A stretch of DNA of 8,907 bases from an uncultured Lysobacteraceae bacterium. GTDB taxonomy: Bacteria > Pseudomonadota > Gammaproteobacteria > Xanthomonadales > Rhodanobacteraceae. The notes under the pieces are model-generated. The model worked only from the letters and a program-made list of their open reading frames with translations, searched no databases and had not been told where the DNA came from. The DNA is taken from assembly GCA_946480705.1 (NCBI GenBank), contig CAMLLF010000118.1, positions 1-8,907 on the forward strand, given 5' to 3'. Each line of letters begins with the position of its first letter. Within the stretch, counting starts at the first letter, position 1. Positions 6,887 through 8,907 of the stretch are shown in pieces. Both the position numbers and the translations under genes were made by a program.

Positions 6887-8078
6887 GCGTCTCGCCGCCA
6901 TCGCGCTCGCGTCGATCGCCGTGCTGCTCGGCGCCTGCGCCGAACGCGCGGCTCCGGCGTTGCCGCACAGCGTCTATGTCTGGCAGCGCGTCTGGGATCC
7001 GGCGCTGCGCGATGCGGTCGCCGAGTCGAAGACCTTCGCGACCTCGCTGCGCGTGCTCGCGCTGCAGTTCGGGACCGGCGGCGCGACGAGCCCCGACATC
7101 GACTGGAATGCGCTGCGCGCGGCCGGCCTGCCGGTGACGCTGGTCGTACGCATCGACGGCGCCGCGGCGATCGGTCCGGACCGGCTCGGTGCCTTCCTGA
7201 CGGCACTGCGCGAACGCGGCGAACATCTGCGGCGCAACGGCTTCGCGCGCTTCGATCTGGAAATCGATCACGACTGCGCGACGGCGCAGCTCGACGCCTA
7301 TGCCGCGCTGCTCGCGCGGATACGTGCGGACCTCGGCGGCATCGACACGCTGACGATCACGGCGCTGCCGGCCTGGCGCGACGCGCCGGCGCTCGACGCC
7401 GTGCTCGCGCAGGTCGACGCGAGCGTGCTGCAGGTCCATGCGGTCGACGATCCGGCGCAGGGCCTGTTCGACGGCGCGACCGCACAGCGGCGCGTCGCCG
7501 TGTGGGCCAGGCGCAGCGGCGCGAAACCCTTTCTCGTCGCGCTGCCGGCCTACGGCGCGCGGCTCAAGCTCGACGCCGGCGGCGCGGTCGTCGCGGTCGA
7601 GAGCGAACAGCGTCTGCCGGCACGCAGCGCCGCCACGCGCGAGGTGCGCGTCGATCCGCGCGAGATCGAGGCCTGGCTGCGCGAACTGCGCGCGCAGCGT
7701 CATCCGAATCTCGCCGGCGTCGCCTGGTTCCGGCTGCCCCGCGACGGCGACGAACGCGCCTGGGCATTGCGCACGCTGCGCGCCGTCGTGAAAGGCCAGC
7801 CGCTGCAGCCGGCGCTGCGCGTCGTCACGCAGACCGGCGACACCGGCGTCATCGACGTCTGGCTGCACAGCGAAGGCACGCTCGACGCGCCGCGCGCGGC
7901 GCTGGCCGTCGACGGCCGCTGCACCGCCGGCGACGGCGCGAACGGCTATCGGCTGATGCGCGGAACGGCCTGGCGTCTGGAGCCGGACCGCGACGAACCG
8001 CTGCGCGCCGGCAGCACCCGGCTCGTCGGCTGGCTGCGCTGCGACGGCGCGGCCGGCGTGCGCGTGGCCGTCGACTGA
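6861..8078 (+). CDS. DUF3142 domain lipoprotein (glycoside-hydrolase-like barrel suspected)
   Basis: A 405-residue predicted lipoprotein. The N-terminus has four arginines, a hydrophobic stretch and the lipobox LGAC (Cys26), followed by Ala, so outer-membrane sorting is likely. The body resembles DUF3142: HSVYVWQRVWDP (36-47), LALQFG (66-71), FDLEIDHDCAT (131-141), TITALPAW (165-172), QVHAVDDP (191-198), FLVALPAYG (224-232) and GVAWFRLPRDGDERAW (286-301). This alternation of beta strands with conserved acidic residues is barrel-like, but no enzymatic activity is established. Residues about 315-405 form a separate beta-rich segment with Cys354 and Cys394, which could be disulfide bonded. The ATG at 6861 is chosen because it precedes a full lipoprotein signal; it lies inside the rhomboid gene in another frame and has no strong ribosome site, consistent with coupled translation. 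Confidence 0.8.
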   Translation: MTRRRRCTERLAAIALASIAVLLGACAERAAPALPHSVYVWQRVWDPALRDAVAESKTFATSLRVLALQFGTGGATSPDIDWNALRAAGLPVTLVVRIDGAAAIGPDRLGAFLTALRERGEHLRRNGFARFDLEIDHDCATAQLDAYAALLARIRADLGGIDTLTITALPAWRDAPALDAVLAQVDASVLQVHAVDDPAQGLFDGATAQRRVAVWARRSGAKPFLVALPAYGARLKLDAGGAVVAVESEQRLPARSAATREVRVDPREIEAWLRELRAQRHPNLAGVAWFRLPRDGDERAWALRTLRAVVKGQPLQPALRVVTQTGDTGVIDVWLHSEGTLDAPRAALAVDGRCTAGDGANGYRLMRGTAWRLEPDRDEPLRAGSTRLVGWLRCDGAAGVRVAVD

Positions 8079-8086
8079 GCCGGGTC

Positions 8087-8554
8087 CTACAGCGGCAGCG
8101 CGCCGGTCTGCTTGACGGTGCGCAGCACGAAGCTCGAATTCACGTCGGCGACGCCCGAGTCGTTGAGCAGGCGATCGAGCAGGAAGCGCGAAAAATGGTC
8201 GAGGTCTTCGACGACGACGTGCAGCAGATAGTCCATGTCGCCGGTCAGCGCATGACAGGCTACGACTTCGCGCGATTCGGCGACGCGGCGGATGAAATGC
8301 TCGATCGACGGCGCGTCGTGGCGCGCCAGCTGCACGCGCACGAAGGCCTGCAGGCCAAGACCCACGGCGCGCGGTTCGACGCGTGCCGCGTAGCCGCTGA
8401 TGACGCCGGCCTGTTCGAGCCGCTGCACGCGCCGCAGGCAGGCCGAGGCCGACAGGCTGACCTTGTCGGCGAGGTCGGCATTGGTGATGCGGCCGTCATG
8501 CTGCAGCACTTCAAGAATGCGCAGATCGGTCCGGTCCAGCTCGGTTTCTGCCAT
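8087..8554 (-). CDS. Lrp/AsnC family transcriptional regulator
   Basis: A 155-residue DNA-binding protein. Residues about 6-55 form the winged helix-turn-helix (LDRTDLRILEVLQHDGRI, then ADLADKVSLSASACLRRVQRLEQAGVI), and about 65-150 the RAM ligand-binding and oligomerisation domain, including the TGDMDYLL loop (104-111) that contacts amino acids in relatives. Length is normal. The ATG at 8554 is preferred over the longer frame from 8695, whose extra 47 residues run through the regulatory spacer and are not family-like; the ribosome site is weak. It is divergent from phhA, a common arrangement for a local regulator of an amino-acid catabolic gene, so it probably senses an aromatic amino acid and binds the shared spacer; this is inferred. 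Its 3' end faces the DUF3142 gene with only eight bases between stop codons and no terminator visible. Confidence 0.92.
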   Translation of the reverse strand: MAETELDRTDLRILEVLQHDGRITNADLADKVSLSASACLRRVQRLEQAGVISGYAARVEPRAVGLGLQAFVRVQLARHDAPSIEHFIRRVAESREVVACHALTGDMDYLLHVVVEDLDHFSRFLLDRLLNDSGVADVNSSFVLRTVKQTGALPL

Positions 8555-8693
8555 GAAGTTGCTCAGTAACGTTGAATTGCGAACGAATCTTGCGCCGACA
8601 GCGGCCAGTGGCGCAACAAAGCAACCCTGTTGCGCCGGATGAGTCCTACACTGCGGCCGTCGCGCGGACCTTGCCGCGCCCCGGAGAACGCCC
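8555..8693. promoter_or_regulatory. Divergent lrp-type / phhA promoter region
   Basis: This 139-bp spacer drives both the Lrp-type gene and phhA. It holds the TTGCGCC array described separately. A GGAGA ribosome site at 8683-8687 serves phhA, six bases before its ATG. TACACT at 8647-8652 resembles a -10 element for phhA, but no well-spaced -35 was found. For the regulator, no good -10 could be fixed. Confidence 0.5.
8590..8636. repeat. Three phased, alternating TTGCGCC elements (putative regulator binding array)
   Basis: TTGCGCC occurs at 8590-8596, its exact reverse complement GGCGCAA at 8610-8616, and TTGCGCC again at 8630-8636. Centres are exactly 20 bp apart. The second and third extend to a perfect 8-bp inverted repeat (GGCGCAAC at 8610-8617, GTTGCGCC at 8629-8636). 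The array sits 36-82 bp before the Lrp-type start and 58-104 bp before the phhA start, where a divergent operator would be expected. Confidence 0.6.
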
Positions 8694-8780
8694 ATGCAGA
8701 GCGCCGCACAACGCGTCGAACATCAGCTCACCGACAAGGGCTACGTGCCGGTCTATACCACGCGCGTGATCGAGCAGCCG
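8694..8780 (+). CDS. phhA: Phenylalanine 4-hydroxylase, first 29 codons only, cut at a junction
   Basis: The frame from ATG at 8694 begins MQSAAQRVEHQLTDKGYVPV and continues YTTRVIEQP, which resembles the N-terminus of PhhA from xanthomonad-type bacteria; that enzyme converts phenylalanine to tyrosine with tetrahydropterin and iron. After P29 the frame stays open to the window edge but turns into a Ser/Arg/Trp-rich string with no PhhA character; relatives continue with a Trp and a Gly/Tyr-rich stretch. The metal-binding catalytic core is therefore absent here. A GGAGA site at 8683-8687 and the divergent Lrp-type gene support the start. Either the gene is broken by a rearrangement or the sequence is an assembly chimera. 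Confidence 0.75.
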
Positions 8781-8907
8781 TCCACCGGCCACGGCACCAG
8801 CGCGCACAGCAGGTGCGTCGCGGTGTGGAAACGCATGTGGCGGTGGCGGCGCTCCCAGTCGATCTCGGCCTCGACGGCATCGCCCACCGCCCAGCCCTCG
8901 AGCGCCT
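8768..8907 (-). CDS. Alanyl-tRNA editing (AlaX-like) protein, internal fragment
   Basis: Read on the minus strand from the window edge, 46 codons give a clean protein segment: an acidic lead-in GDAVEAEIDWERR, then HRHMRFHTATHLLCALVPWPV, then DGCSI. RxxHMRxHTAxHLL with the HxxxH pair (HTATH) is the metal-binding signature of the tRNA-SAD editing domain shared by AlaX proteins and alanyl-tRNA synthetase, which removes wrongly attached serine or glycine from tRNA-Ala. Both ends are missing: the 5' part lies beyond the window and the 3' part is lost at the junction near 8769-8780, after which the frame meets a TAG at 8755-8753 inside phhA. The second metal-binding Cys/His motif is absent. Too little is present to separate a free-standing AlaX from another editing-domain protein. 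Confidence 0.7.

Noticed and set aside
4319..6901. 860-residue minus-strand open frame overlapping the DUF885 gene in another frame
   Set aside because: Arg/Ala-rich composition without domains; it is the out-of-frame shadow expected in high-GC coding DNA and runs across the DUF885 gene and the rhomboid gene.
8555..8695. Extended 202-residue form of the Lrp-type regulator
   Set aside because: The extra 47 residues translate the regulatory spacer and lack family character; the Lrp helix-turn-helix starts normally after the ATG at 8554.

Overview
This GC-rich window carries eight genes or gene fragments, almost all in codon-biased frames with G or C in the third position. Protein features suggest a gammaproteobacterium, probably of the Xanthomonadales/Lysobacterales type: an acetyl-CoA synthetase close to the proteobacterial form, a DcaP-like porin, and an Lrp-family regulator divergent from a PhhA whose N-terminus resembles the xanthomonad form. 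The taxon is inferred from remembered family features, not from a search.

Layout. (1) Positions 1-876, minus strand: the first 292 codons of acetyl-CoA synthetase (acs), running off the left edge. (2) Positions 877-1086: a shared divergent regulatory region with CGACT-type palindromic elements. (3) Positions 1087-4142, plus strand: a two-gene unit of a DcaP-like outer-membrane porin and, 11 bp later, an inner-membrane MFS transporter of the metabolite:H+ symporter (MHS) type with a long extra periplasmic loop. A strong intrinsic terminator closes the unit. (4) Positions 4231-6009, minus strand: an exported DUF885 putative metallopeptidase. (5) Positions 6122-8078, plus strand: a rhomboid intramembrane serine protease overlapping a DUF3142 lipoprotein gene by 26 bp. 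(6) Positions 8087-8554, minus strand: an Lrp/AsnC regulator, divergent from the start of phhA (phenylalanine 4-hydroxylase) across a 139-bp spacer. That spacer holds three evenly spaced, alternately oriented TTGCGCC elements. (7) At about 8769-8780 the phhA frame stops making sense. The rest of the window reads on the minus strand as an alanyl-tRNA editing (AlaX-like) protein, so the right end is a junction between two unrelated genes.

How they may work together. The porin, the MHS symporter and Acs look like a path for bringing a small carboxylate across both membranes and activating it with CoA; the substrate is inferred, not shown. The Lrp-type regulator probably controls itself and phhA in response to an amino acid. 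The DUF885, rhomboid and DUF3142 genes are envelope proteins with no evident link to those pathways. I see no CRISPR array, RNA gene, insertion sequence, phage gene or defence system. Most of the window is conserved chromosomal content; the parts most worth a second look are the right-end chimera, the phased repeat in the lrp-phhA spacer and the transporter's extra loop.
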